A DNA stretch of 64,000 nt, taken from the NCBI GenBank assembly GCA_026315105.1, contig CM048750.1, forward strand, positions 167,056,549 through 167,120,548, given 5' to 3'. The notes below the pieces were generated by a model that searched no databases, was not told the DNA's origin, and was given only the letters and a program-made list of their open reading frames with translations. Shown here piece after piece: positions 10,732 through 22,421 of the stretch (positions are counted from its first letter, which is position 1; each line of letters begins with the position of its first letter). The DNA comes from Locusta migratoria. Taxonomy: Eukaryota; Arthropoda; Insecta; Orthoptera; Acrididae. The translations under genes and the position numbers were made by a program.

Positions 10732-11753
10732 GTCCTCACATAAATAAATTTGCGTATATCCTTCACACATTAGCACAAACATCGTGGAAGATAGTGTGGC
10801 TCATTGTGACTGGCTCTTCGTACTGTTTACTCAAGCTTCGTCTGCGAAATGTATGCGGATGCAGTCCCGCCCCTCTCCTCCTCCCCTCCCCCCCCCCCCT
10901 CCCCGTCACCGGCATAAACGCCAGAAGAAATGATGATCTTACTTGGAGCTTGGAGGCGGTATGTGAATGGTAAGTTACGGAAGGATCACACAAACACGGT
11001 ATTCCTGTTGCGACAAGCTGTGTTGCTCGTTAGTGTTATCCCTTGCGTTCATTCAGCTTGGTGTTTTCGTCGCAACAGACATCTCATCTCGTAAAGGCGT
11101 GAGGAAGGAGGAAGTCCGGGACGGATGCTTCCTAATGAAGGGTTGTAGCAAGGCAGGATGTCCGCCAACAAGATGCGGCCCGCGGAAGAAATTTATGGAG
11201 AGAGAGAGGGAGAGAGAGAGAAACGGGCGCTCATATTGTCCTACGCATTTATCCACTACGTGTGTGATACTACCGATATGTGCAAAGTTCAAACTATTTA
11301 AACTTTTTCTTAATTAACAGTGAAATTATGGCTTATTTAACGTTACAGAAACAACGCACCCTGATACGGTCAGTCATCAAAAGTATTTTTGGAAAATATT
11401 GATAAAGGCCAAGTTTGTGAAGTGTTTGTGAATATAATGCGGCACATTTCAAACACTCCAACGACTTGTCTGTGAGAATAAAAATATAAATAAAAAAATA
11501 AATGAAACTGGCTTTTCATTACTTGTCGGCAGTGAGTGCCTATCTCATTTTTGTATGTTGCTTTTCATTCTTTGATACTGAAATTTATTAAAATAAAACA
11601 GCCTACAACGCAACTTTTATTTTCGACTAGTTTCAATCCAGATGTGGTACCACCTTCTGGCTATTTCAAAGTTGACGTCGAGCGGAGCAGGTGCTACAGA
11701 TGCCTCCAGCTGTTATCTCTGGAACTGGTTACAAATAATTGAAGAGTTAGTAC
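10732..11753. other. Noncoding DNA with poly-C and (GA)n tracts
   Basis: Contains a CT/C-rich run at 10868-10902 (ctcctcctcccctccc then poly-C) and a (GA)n run at 11198-11220. No coding or TE homology recognised. Confidence 0.4.
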
Positions 11754-12723
11754 CAGTGGTTCTCAAAGTGGATCTTCAAATGTTCAAATGTTTGTAAATC
11801 TTATGGAACTTAACTACGGGGTCATCAGTCCCTAAACTTACAAACTACTTATGAACTACTTACGAAGTAGGACGGCACAAATATCCATGCCCGAGGGGGT
11901 TTCGAACCCCCGACCGTAGTGGCCGTGCAGACCGTGACTGAAGCGCCTCAGTCCCCTCGGCCACCGCGGCCGGCCAAAGTGGATCTATTCAGGTGAATCA
12001 GCGAACTACCTTATTCAAAAAAATCAGCCCGAAACAAGAACCCACTGTGGCTAATAACGTACTCAGGGCAATACGAGAAAAACGCAGTTGTAGTATGCGT
12101 TCATAATTTCGATGTGGTAGCTCTGCGTCCTCTTTCACTTGCGACCGGTGTCATGTGAGTAACTTTCCATTGATTTACTGTTTCCATGACTCTGAGATCG
12201 TGTCCTATTTGCTTGTTGTTTAGTTTGTGTATCTGTGTTTATAGTGGCGTCGATGAAGACTGGAACATTCCGTATCGAGTGGGGAGAGAAAGTATAACCA
12301 TATCTTTGAAGGAATTAATGTGAGCCACATCTCCTCGGTTAAACGAGACCCCGTTTCTATAGATATTTTTCTTTTCCTTTATAAAACATTAGAACCAAAC
12401 TTTGTGTGTTAAATGACTTATGCTTAAAATTAACAAGTTTCAATACAGAAATATAATGTTTCAATAAGACCAGAAGTAAACACTAACAGAAATCTAATTG
12501 ATTTTCCCCTTTAATTTACATAAAATAATTTTTTACTGATAAAATATTTAAAAAAAATGTTGCCTTCACCAATTTCGAAAGTCTTAGTCAACAAAGCATC
12601 TGCGCGTAACTTCAATTTCATATTACAAATAATCGTCATGTTGTTATTAACTGCCGTGCAGTAACTGTAGAGTGCGTAGGGAAGATTTGTGTGTCCCATT
12701 ACAAGACAGATTAGGAACCACTG
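11754..12723. mobile_element. hAT-like non-autonomous element (~0.97 kb)
   Basis: The left end cagtggttctcaaagtgg and right end ggaaccactg form the inverted 'CAGTGGTTC' terminus typical of many insect hAT elements. No transposase is visible. A SINE (11776-11974) inserted 20 bp inside the left terminus. Flanking 8-mers (gttagtac / ctctaaat) do not match, so either the TSD has decayed or one end is from a different copy. Confidence 0.65.
11776..11974 (-). mobile_element. tRNA-derived SINE
   Basis: Full reverse copy ending in ccaccgcggccgg. TSD caaagtggatct at 11764-11775 and 11975-11986. It interrupts the terminal repeat of the host hAT element. Confidence 0.94.
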
Positions 12724-14090
12724 CTCTAAATTGTTTTATTATAATTAATAAAAAGAGATCTGTTGAACCAAAACGTTTCTAAAAATGTTACTGGTGTTAA
12801 CAATGGTAAATACTACTTGTACGTTATGGATGTGTTAGAAAATTACAATGCATTACCTTCAATCACTTGCTTTTTGTGGTACTTACTGTTCCCCTTAAGT
12901 ATGTCTTCTATTACCTATGACTTCTTCTCAGTTACATTCCTTTCATGTATCTTTGCCGTCCAACATTTGTGACTGTCTCTTTTTCCCCCCAGAGATGGCC
13001 TCTTCAAATGAATTACTGCAGTAAGCATTTCTTATCGCAGTACCTACGCCCTTAGCGAACGCATCTCGTCATTTCTTAGTACTCTGCTACCCCCTTTCCT
13101 TCCACATCTGTTCTCTCGAGTGACTTTCTTAAACTTCCGCCTACTCTTGATCGTTACTAACTAGTGATCTGAGACTATAACGCTTCCTGGGTGCGCTTTA
13201 CAGTCCAATATTTAATTTCAGAATCTCTGTCTGACCATGATGTAATTCAGCTTGAACCTGGGGGAGACTTTAAGAACGATCCAAACAGCGACAGCCAATG
13301 GTTTCTTGTTCGTGCAAATATGTCGAAGTTTCGTCGCTTGTTATGGATTATGCATTTTCTACATGCATATTTTTGGGCACTTATGTTTCACTTTATACGA
13401 ATCTATCAAAGTTTCTACTCCTGTTACGATTTTGTATTCGTATTTTGCATTTCTTCAGTAATTTATTACGCCCTTTGAGAAGATCTGTTTTCTGTCATCG
13501 GTCAAAGTGGACGAAGTTCATGGCCGACAGATCTTTCTGTAGGTAAACGTTCACAGAAAATCGAATGCACTGCAATCCAAGAAATACTTTAGTAATTCCC
13601 TATTCCAAATCTTTAAAAATCGAACTGTCATTCAATAAAACTTTCTTTTGTACTCGATAGTGATTCAGACTTCCCGCCTTCTGCTGACGTGGAGATGTCG
13701 CACATAGCGCCACTGCCGTAAAGTGGAGTACTAAGAAAAGGGGGGGGGGGGGGAGCGTACCGCCCCGGGCCTCTCGTCGTCTTGAGGGGCCTCCAAATAT
13801 CTCCATAGTACAATTTTTTTTTTTCAAAATCTCAAAAGCTAATTTTGTATAAAGTAATACATCTATTTCCAAGAGGACGAGATGCCTCATTTTGTTTTGC
13901 CGCCGCTCCGGGCCTCCAACAGCCTTTTAGTCCACCACTGGCTGGAGGCAGAATGTCAGGTGGCGTACTGTTTATGACGTATCACCTGTTTATTACAGAG
14001 CAGACAAACGTCCAGAAAAATATGAATAAAGACATTAATACTATAATTTAAACATATAACTCGATGTATACACTAAATAAACGAATATAC
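12724..14090. other. Noncoding DNA with poly-G tract
   Basis: Poly-G run at about 13741-13754. Short frames at 12763-12972 and 13191-13546 are hydrophobic low-complexity reads without recognised domains. Confidence 0.4.
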
Positions 14091-14641
14091 ACGGTGAATC
14101 TAAATTCACGTACTGGGGCTTCGCTGTGCGATTCCTCACATGCTGGCAATAAAAAACTTTCCGGTAGTAAATGGACGTCGAAGTTGAGATGGGTGTGTGT
14201 TCCATACGTCAGTGTGATTCAGAATTACACTACTACACCTAGCGGATGTGGGAGGTGTCTTGAGGAACAAAGTGAGCATAGAAACCCATGTCCGACGCGC
14301 AGAACATCGAAGTTGCTAGAGGGGATGTCTAGCGACAGGAGGTGGTGTCTCTAACTGGGACTCTCCGTAGCGTCCTTGAATGGCATTTCCGGGCAAGGGT
14401 TTCCATGCTCATTTTGTTCCTCAAGACACGTCCCACGTCCCCTAGAAGTTTGTTGGTGTAGTAGTATAATTCTAAAACACACTGACGTATGGGACACACA
14501 CACCCATCTCAGTCTTCGACGTCCATTTACTGCCGGAAATATGCGCAGGACGAAATTTAGTGAGAGACATTTTTTTTTAATTGCCAGCATGTGAGGAATC
14601 GCGCTGTGATGCCCGAGTGCGCGAATTTAGATTCACCCTGT
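14091..14641. mobile_element. Fold-back MITE, ~550 bp
   Basis: The left arm (14091-14310) and right arm (14395-14641) are inverse copies. Shared blocks: ggtgaatctaaattc / gaatttagattcacc at the ends; cctcacatgctggcaat / attgccagcatgtgagg; tgtcttgaggaacaaa / ttgttcctcaagaca near the centre. Arms are ~220-245 bp around an ~85-bp spacer. The right arm has an extra ~35 bp around 14545-14575. No coding capacity. Outer ends resemble ACAGGGTG-type termini. Confidence 0.82.
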
Positions 14642-16290
14642 ATATGTACAGGGTTAAATTTAGTACAAAACCTCGCTGCTAAGCCCAAGAAATAACGCAT
14701 ATAATGACACTTCATATTAATTACATGTAACTGTAATGCACCGAATAATGCGCGATTGTTTTTACAATAGTAAGGTAGTCATCAATCCCAAGGCTGTTTG
14801 CAACAACACCCCAGATAACGTGAACTGGGACTGCATTCCCTAGCCAGTTACAATGGCGTCTACAGTTTTACGTGGATTCCGAAACATGCTGTAACGTTGC
14901 ATTTTTATCTTCAACAAACATTGCTGGAGGTGAAATAAGTAATGACTGGCAAAATTATTGAACTAACTGAGAATCGAACCGATGACCTTTGTATTATGGC
15001 ACTTAAACATTGGGTTATAGGGAAGAAACAAACGAAGAATAAATGTAAAGCAGTAATGTCACAGCTCAATAATCGAAGTCGCTACGTGGCATGGTACCTG
15101 TTTGCTTCACACTGAGCCTTTTGACTGTAGACATGCCCTATTAAACGGTCCACACGGATGGCGCTGTAAGAGCCTGTGTCACCTGTTAACGGGCGACGTT
15201 GAAACTATTATCAGTTCATCTACTATCCCCCATGTTGCATTTTCTGTCATCAGATCAAACTCGGCATCGTCTTTCCAGTATCCATTTTTCCCCCATCAGT
15301 GTGTAACTGTTGAAGTTTTACTAACGAAGATGAAGCAAGGAGGATTGCTGCCAATCGCCTTTCCTCTCAGACAGGAAGTTGCACTCACCTGCTTATCTGC
15401 TGTCCTTGGACCGTAAAGGCGTCGCACTTCTTCTCTTGGCAGGTGTTTCGTCGCCTTATTTAAGATTCATTAACTGAAAAGAGGACAGGAAGAAGGTTAC
15501 AGAACAAATAGACAGAATCATGGTGAAATCTGTATTCATAAGGATATGACGAATTTGAGGTAACCCTGTTGCATGTTTAATATTATTTCACAAATAAGAC
15601 TATTTTACCACGAAACCACCTTGCTGTAGGTCAAGGAATTACTAACAATAGTCAAGAAATAAGCACATTTTATACAGATACATTTGCAGTCCCTAGAGAG
15701 AGCGGAGAGTGGTTGAATCAGAATGTTGCTAGCCATGGTCGTAGTATTAAAATTAGAGCAGGGGCCAAACGGCCAAGCTTACCTCACTGTAAACTGAATA
15801 GTAAGTGTAACGGATGCTTCCACTCACCCATTATTGTAACAGACGCGGGTGGCCCTCAAAGTCACACCTTCCTAATACAGTGGTAACTTCCGCTCTAGAC
15901 GGTCCGCGAGGTGGATACTACCAAGCTCTGCAACCGAATGGCGGTGCGTGTCTGTTCGCCGGGCAGGCACCGCAGTGTGCATCCGCTGTTCAAAATTAGT
16001 CCCTGTAGCCAACCTTACAGGTAGGGAAGAGAAACCGTTGGGAAAGCTTAGCCCTTGCGGGCGCCACTGTGTCTCAGACACTCAGGTTGGGACACCTGTT
16101 TGGAGCGCGGGACAAAGCTGGTATGCCTCCGCCACAGCGTAGCTTCCGGTTGCTTTTAAATTTAACGGCTACAGGAAATTCTCCATTTTGAGCAATTTCT
16201 AGACTAACCGAACGGGTAATGTAGAAGTTACTCGGTCGCTTCCATTCGATTGTCCTCTAAGTCAGCAATCATTCTGTGATGCTTCTTGGT
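14642..16290. other. Noncoding DNA, no structure recognised
   Basis: A weak tRNA-like B-box on the minus strand (near 14970, gaatcgaaccgatgacctt on the plus strand) is the only hint of a feature. A locally GC-rich part at 15840-16140 has no credible frame. Confidence 0.35.
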
Positions 16291-16659
16291 TGATAAACCG
16301 TCCTAATTGTTTATAAAACTCTTCTGGGTGTTGGACCGCATCGTCAATACATCAAATACTTCACCGACGTTTCGGCTACTATTGCAAGTGGCCATCTTCT
16401 GAGTGTTACATTTACTGCTGGATGAGGGAGAGCTGGTGTCTTAAATATTAAATGTTGCTAGTTGTTATTGGCGGTTTCAGCTCTCTTTCATTGGTGTTTA
16501 CTTTATTTCTTCCTATTGCTGGAAAAGGAAGTCCAGGATTGGTGTTTACATTAATGTTTGCCACTGGTTGAAACTGGCGAATGAGGAGCGGTGGTAGCAG
16601 TGACGTAGCATTGATGCCTAGCGCCTGCCAGAGCGTGCTTTTTGCTCTGTGTACGCGCG

Positions 16660-17248
16660 GCCGCTGTTGTCTTCGGGCTATGCGGGCCCCTATGAACTGC
16701 ACTGCGCGCGGTGTCGTCGCGAAGCGCTGCTACTGCGGACAGCCAAGACGCCGGAAGTCTATACCCGTCTTCTCTGTTCATATTTCCGGGTCGCTTAGCT
16801 ATTTCTATTGCTTGCCTCATTTTTCTCTTCAAAGTGAGAGGTTGTTTTGCCAGTACAGTGACTTTCTGAAAACCTATATGTTTGCCGCACTCTTACTGGC
16901 GTTCAGCTAGTGCTGACATCGTATGCTGTCCCAGCCGAATGTACCTCTCGTGATCGGCTATCCTTGTTATAATCGGCCGCCCAGTTTCTCCAATGTACAC
17001 CTGGCCGCACTCACAGCCGATTTCGTAGACACCAGCTGTGTGCAACTTATCAGTTTTGTTCTTCATTGAGCCTAGGACATCTCTTATTTTATTGTTGCTA
17101 CGAAATATAGGTTTGATGCCCTCTCGACGAAGAATTTTGCACACTCGTTCGGTGACTCCTTTTACATATGGCAATAGGGCGATGGTTTGTCCTTCCTTTG
17201 GCTCTTGCCTCTTATTTCTATCATTAGATGTTATAGTTTGCTCAATCA
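16660..17248 (-). pseudogene. PLE GIY-YIG endonuclease domain, frameshifted
   Basis: In PLEs the C-terminal GIY-YIG nuclease nicks target DNA to prime reverse transcription. The minus-strand frame reads LLPYVKGVTERVCKILRREG (linker), then TAGVYEIGCECGQVYIGETG, which holds the GVY...YIG core, then HERYIRLGQHTMSALAE. After a frameshift near 16893 it resumes as RQAIEIAKRPGNMNREDGYR followed by LPASWLSAV, the usual C-terminal signature. The N-terminal RT is absent and the frame is broken, so this is a relic. A SINE insertion at 17249 cuts its upstream side. Confidence 0.83.
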
Positions 17249-17449
17249 AAAAAATGTTCAAATGTTTGTAAATCTTATGGGACTTAACTACGGGGTCATC
17301 AGTCCCTAAACTTACAAACTACTTATCAACTAGCTTATCCTAAGGACGGCACAAATATCCATGCCCGAAGGGGGATTCGAACCCCCGACCGTAGTGGCCC
17401 TGCAGACCTTGACTGCAGCGCCTCAGTCCCCTCGGGCACCGCGGCCGGC
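17249..17449 (-). mobile_element. tRNA-derived SINE
   Basis: Full reverse copy with 11-bp TSD ttgctcaatca at 17238-17248 and 17450-17460. Inserted into the PLE. Confidence 0.94.
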
Positions 17450-17622
17450 TTGCTCAATCATCCTCTTCCCGGTTTACATTAAACCGTCCTAAGTTAATGG
17501 TTTTATTTAAACGAAGGCTTCCGCGGTCGTTGTCATTGTTGATAAAACACCGAAACGTCGGTGAAATATTTGATATATTGACGATGCGGTCTAATACCCA
17601 GAAGAGTTTTATCAACAATTAA

Positions 17623-18169
17623 TGGCCCCGTCCGGTCTGTTATTGGTATCGGGGAGTCTGTAATTCTACTGGCAACTCGAATCCGTGGTCGGAAAAACAT
17701 ATTTAATTTTATTTTGCTCTGATTTCTTTCCTATGGCACAGCCGTTGCGGCCGTTCATTGTGTGCCCTCAAAAGGTCTGTGCGTTACAAGTGTACCTGAA
17801 ACTGGTACCTGCTTTTCTTTGTGTTACAGAAGAAATGGACCGGCAGCAATGGTCTGCGAGGCACGTTCCGCTCCGCTCTGCAGCAGCAGCGGCTGTGCAC
17901 ATACGCGTCATTAAGGAGGACCTTGAGGGGTCAGGCAGGCTGGGCCCAAACAGCGCGAGGCGGCTGCTCCAGACGTGCTCCCACCCGCGTCCAAACACGC
18001 GGCGCCTCAAGCTGTCCTCTAACGGTCAGTCACGGCCGCTCTGCGCCAGAGTCGACGGATGTCGTAACTGGCGGACGTGATACTGATACTGCCATGGCTG
18101 CTGCTTCTACCACTTTAACCTTCGGCCGCTCACACGGGTGTATTTACACTGTCTTTTAACCCTTTAACG
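17623..18169 (+). other. GC-rich island with possible host exon at 17830
   Basis: A pyrimidine tract and AG (gcttttctttgtgttacag ending at 17829) resemble a 3' splice site. After it a GC-rich open stretch to about 18080 can be read as EEMDRQQWSARHVPL..., with several Ala and Arg residues. A second frame also stays open to 18159, which weakens the coding case. No domain is recognised and no donor site is clear. It is the only GC-rich, TE-free island in this part of the window. Confidence 0.25.
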
Positions 18170-18351
18170 CAGCGTTCCCAGCCTTTTGGCCCACTTTAGG
18201 TTACGGTAGTAACACTAAAAGTGGGCCTTTGCGATCGTCTTTTGACAGCTCGAAATTTAAATGAAAATAAAGGCTTAACCATGCATCTGACTCTACAATT
18301 GAATAACAGAATTTGTAGAGGAGAAAATTCTCTATAACCTTGCTCTCTTAT

Positions 18352-18399
<48 letters not shown>

Positions 18400-18540
18400 C
18401 ATATCTCGTATCGTTTCCGAGATATTTGCAAAAATAACAGCGATTTTGGGTTGTCTGTCTGTCTGTCCGTAACGTATCATCTGTTTTTAAGACGAACCGT
18501 TCAACCGATCAGCACTAAATTTTACAGACATGATTGTATA

Positions 18541-19765
18541 CCCGGGCCGCTGAAACTTTGCACTTGATGTTTACAAATAACAAGTGAAGAGTAAGAAGCG
18601 CGAGGCGCTAGTCGCTAGGAACGATCCAATCACAGCGCGATAAACACTTCCAGTGGTCAAGTGCCGTGACGTCAACGTCCCCGCGTTGGCGGCTTTGTTC
18701 AGATCTACTGTAAACAAAGTTGTATATCGTGTTTATCGCGTGTTTATGTTGTGTAGGCTTTTTTCTCTGCGATTTGTTTTACTGTGAGTGGTTTAACTTG
18801 ATTTTCCGAGTTCAAGTAATTGGATAATGTGATAGAAAAGACGTTTGTCTAGTGACGTTTTCTAAGTTCTCAATTTCGTATCAATAAACGAAGCATATAC
18901 TCTGAGCAGGAAGTTCATTCTCGCTTCAAACGATCGGAAAGCAGTTATGTACAGTGGTTATAAGAAAAAAAATAATGCTGCAGATACGTCAATGTCGAAA
19001 CATGTTTTATATTAGCTCGTGAAACAAAACAAGCCTATTACACCCACATATGCAGTAGACGAAATCGCAAAGGAGCAGCGTCACAATGAAATAAATCTGC
19101 CCCCTTTTCACCGCCGTTTTAACTCTATAACATTGGTATGGTGTTACGTGAAGAATTACTTAAGGAACAATAAGTCTTTCACAATAACAGAGGTGGAAAA
19201 GCTGTTGCATGAAGCTGTTGCCAATGTGGATGCTGCATCTTGGGGGAAAAAAAGGGTCGAGCTCGTTGAAAAACTGATTCGGGCAGCGCAAACAATGGAA
19301 GGGATCTTGAACAGTTAATGATTTGTCTCGGTCATAACGACGATTTTGGCAGTGACAACAACAGTGAAAACGGGGAGCTGGATGTAATTGTACCATTGTC
19401 GCCGTAAATTGGTGAGTGAAAAGCATTCTGATTATAAAACGTAGGAAGAGAAGTTACTAACTATATTATTGTTTATTTCGTATCCGTCGTGATCTAATGC
19501 TTTTGTCCTATATTGCTTTGCTCCTTTATTGAAAGCGTATGCATTGTTGTGCTCTGGTCTTCATTAATATGCCGTTAATTGCTGTTCAAGAACGAATTAT
19601 TATATGTACTTTTATTGCTCAAGATCATACATTTACGAGATGCAACTAAAAACCGTTTCGTCTGCTGTGTTTATGGAGGCTAGTGTTGCGAAGTCGCTAA
19701 AGCAGTGTAGCCAACTTAACTCGCCGTAACGCGAAACGTCAAGTGCAATGTTTCAGCGGCCCGGG
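18541..19765 (+). mobile_element. Tc1/mariner-type element with CCCGGGCC termini
   Basis: Terminal inverted repeats of ~33 bp: left CCCGGGCCGCTGAAACTTTG and right CATTGCACTTGA on the inverse strand with the same CCCGGGCCGCTGAAAC start. Directly flanked by TA on both sides (18539-18540, 19766-19767), the hallmark target duplication. Length 1225 bp fits a Tc1 element. The transposase C-terminus is readable at 19014-19407. Confidence 0.87.
19014..19407 (+). pseudogene. DDE transposase C-terminal part (Tc1/mariner, DDE_3 type)
   Basis: Frame reads ELVKQNKPITPTYAVDEIAK, then HNEINLPPFHRRFNSITLVW, the conserved lPPYHp(d/e)lNpIElvW segment just before the third catalytic acid. Then YVKNYLRNN..FTITEVEKLLHEAV follows. 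The third catalytic acid position (normally E/D in NPIE/D) reads SIT, so catalysis is lost. A 1-nt frameshift near 19300 separates an acidic tail (DDFGSDNNSENGELDVIV) ending at 19407. Roughly the last 130 residues of a ~340-residue protein remain; the 5' part (18570-19010) is unreadable. Confidence 0.78.
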
Positions 19766-20587
19766 TATAGGCCGCCAGAGACCAGATCCTCCCTTTTTTC
19801 ATATTTTTCGGACAACAAATACGATAGTAGTACCAAAAAAAGCTGTCTGTAATAAAATTGTATTTGCAAACGAACCGTTCATCTGACACAAAAATTGAAT
19901 AACCTAAATGGTAGAAGGGAAAATTCTCTACAACTTAGCTCTATTATGTTTTTTTCATATCTTGCATCGTTGCAGAGATATTTGCAAAAATAACGGCGAT
20001 TTGACGATGTCTGGCTGTAACGTGTTCCCACATTTTAGGTCGAACCAGTCAGCCGATCGGCACCAAATTTTACAGATATAATTATTGGTTACCAGAGACC
20101 AGAACCTCCCTTTTTCAAATATTTCTGACAAGAAATACGTTATTAATACAAAAAAGCCGTTTGTAAAGTAATTTTAATTGCAAATAAACCGTTCATCTGA
20201 CGCGAAAAATAACCGAATTTGTAGAGGAGAAAATTCTCTACCACTTTGTTCCCTTATGTTATTTTCATATCTCGTATCGTTTGAGAGATATTTACAAAAA
20301 TAACGCAGATTTGACACCCTCCATTGAATTAACGAAAACCAGCCGTTCGCAGATGTCACGTCACATTCCTCGCCCGGGACTCTCTGGCATATGCCATCTT
20401 GCGTTCCGTATTTGATGATTTTCTTATTGTAACTTATACGTTCTCATTTCAAAGCAATGGCGCACTGAAGGATTAGCAAAAACACGTCGTTCTTCGTACG
20501 ATAAATGATAATCTAGTGTCTACAAATGCCATATTAGCATCAGTTAACAACAGCCATCAAGAGTATGAGAATATGGAACGCAACTTC

Positions 20588-20660
20588 TAATTGTTAGCTG
20601 TAGCGTAGTGGGCAATGCGTTGAACTATGACACTGAAGGTCAGTGGTTCGGAACCTGCCA
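20588..20660 (+). repeat. tRNA-like sequence
   Basis: tagcgtagtgggcaatgcg (A-box-like) followed ~45 nt later by B-box-like GGTTCGGAACC and a T-rich tail. It shares 'ctgaaggtc' ahead of the B-box with the tRNA-like sequence at 48258. Poor cloverleaf; likely a SINE or tRNA pseudogene. Confidence 0.45.
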
Positions 20661-21303
20661 CTATCTAATTTTTTTTCCTAAAAGGGTTTCAGACACTCTT
20701 ATTAATTAATTTTTTATTATTTACATTATTATTTTGGTCCAAAATGTTTGCAAAAACTTATAAAACTACTAATCTAAAGGGGGCCGTAAAACACGTCAGT
20801 TAGATTTTTTTGCTTCGCGGCCCACCCGTTGCATAAAAACATCTGGGAGGCCCACCAGCTAAAATTGTAAAAATAGCGCACACAGAGGTTTGCATTTCGC
20901 TACAGGACCATGATTTTCACACAATTGTACAGCTCTTTGTGCGAAACACACCGATAGCTATGAATTTTTTCTTCAAGGCTGCAATAAATATAGGAGTCTC
21001 GAGGGGAGAAAATCGGGATTGTACGGAGCATGTGCATCTGATTTCCAGCTTTTGCGAAATGGTGGCGGGCTCTATCCCGATACAAAATAGTACCATTGTT
21101 TGTAAGCTTTGTCAGCATTTCGGGTAGGTTTTGAACCCCAGAAACCCCCTTCTTACTACGCCCATGTGAGTGAGGGTAAAGGAGGAAAGATATTTAGCAC
21201 GACCTTTCGAACTTTTACATTACTTTCTGTGAGCTGCAAGTTGTATCTCCGAAGGGAACGATCTTTTCATTTCTTTTTTATCTTTTTTCTTTCACTTGCG
21301 CGT

Positions 21304-21304
<1 letters not shown>

Positions 21305-21337
<33 letters not shown>
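21305..21337 (+). repeat. (CA)n microsatellite
   Basis: About 16 CA units, inside the large hAT-like element. Confidence 0.9.
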
Positions 21338-21341
<4 letters not shown>

Positions 21342-22421
21342 ATACACAGTATGTGTTATTAGCAAAATGTATTAATAAATTATACGAGAGAAAAGATTTT
21401 ATATTGTATTCATTTAATTATAACAAATAAAAAAAACCTCAATGGGACATTTGACACTTTCACTTACAAGACAGTCAATATTTGGATTAAAACTGGTTAA
21501 CTTAACTCTCAAGTCACTGTCTACATTCAGTCTATTCCTGTACTTATTTTTCAAAAAGAGTAAAGTTGAAAGGGCTCGTTCACATAAATAGGTCGTCGAG
21601 AAGGACATCAAATGTTTCAGAGCAATTTTGGTAATTTTGCCGAACACTTATTCAGAATTGGACCGATGGCGTTGTAAAAAAAAAAAAAAATTAAAAAAAA
21701 ATAAAAAAAATCTTAAAGACTGGTCACATGATAGTTCAGTTAACATGTCTTCATCACCAGATGAAATTTTCGATTTTTCAAAACAAAAAAAAAAAAAAAA
21801 CAAAAAAAATCCACTTCAAATGGATTTCTAATCCATTGCATTTCGTCCTCAATTTTAGGAAAGTAATCCGTGAAATAAACATGAAAAAGCTTAGATACTG
21901 CTGCACTGTCTTCTGTGCAGGAGTTTCCAAACTTTTCTGTCACGGTGTACTATTCGATTTTTTTAAGTTTTTGGCGTACTACTAGAGCTTGTTCAATTTC
22001 TGACAAACCCCGAGGTTACAAAGATATGGTAGGATGCGGAAGGTTGACTGATTTGTGCTACATGAGTACGTTGATTTTCAGCATTTAAAAAAGTTACTAG
22101 TTTTAGCTGCTTCTTTTGAGGCAGATTTCGACATGACATAATGCTCCATTTCCTTACAGGATGTATATGACATTTAATTTTCATGTAATTTTTTACTCAG
22201 TGACCTTGGCAACTGGCGAGTGAAATCTCTCAATCTAGGTATTATGTTTTACGTTGCCGGGGCCCAAAGGTTGGGAACCTCTGCTTTAAGGCCTAGTGTA
22301 ACTGATCAGCTACATACCTTAATTTTTCCATTATCTCTCAAACTGATCAACATTTTACCACAGATTCATTTGTAGCTGCTTGTATACACAATCTTACATA
22401 TGCTAGTAGCTCGTCCTAGAA

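Larger units (their letters stand above)
16295..17622 (-). mobile_element. Penelope-like element (PLE) fragment with inverted terminal repeats
   Basis: The two ends are inverse copies of ~80 bp: left 16295-16378 (aaaactcttctgggtgttgg through caccgacgtttcggct), right 17537-17622 (caccgaaacgtcggtgaaat through cccagaagagttttatcaac). Between them lies a PLE GIY-YIG endonuclease on the minus strand; the reverse transcriptase is missing. A SINE (17249-17449) sits inside. Inverted PLTR-like ends are a known PLE arrangement. Confidence 0.8.
18250..20330 (+). repeat. ~310-bp tandem repeat, three units, one interrupted
   Basis: Each unit carries agaggagaaaattctct (a hairpin), tatgtttttt, catatctcgtatcgtttc.gagat, atttgcaaaaataac and caccaaattttacagat. 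Units begin near 18250, 19880 and 20190. The first is split by the Tc1/mariner insertion (18541-19765), and it also carries a 48-nt T-run (18352-18399). This looks like a small internal tandem array of the surrounding hAT element. Confidence 0.7.
18170..22283. mobile_element. Large hAT-like element (4.1 kb) with 8-bp TSD
   Basis: The left terminus CAGCGTTCCCAGCC (18170) and the right terminus ending GGTTGGGAACCTCTG (22283) are imperfect inverted repeats of ~23 bp, including TTGGCCC / GGGCCCAA. Flanking 8-mers ctttaacg (18162-18169) and ctttaagg (22284-22291) match at 7 of 8 positions, as expected for hAT insertion. No hAT transposase is visible. The interior holds a ~310-bp tandem repeat, a nested Tc1/mariner element, a tRNA-like sequence and A-rich tracts. 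Confidence 0.7.

Noticed and set aside
12511..12699. 62-codon minus-strand frame inside the small hAT
   Set aside because: Low-complexity AT-rich translation without transposase motifs.
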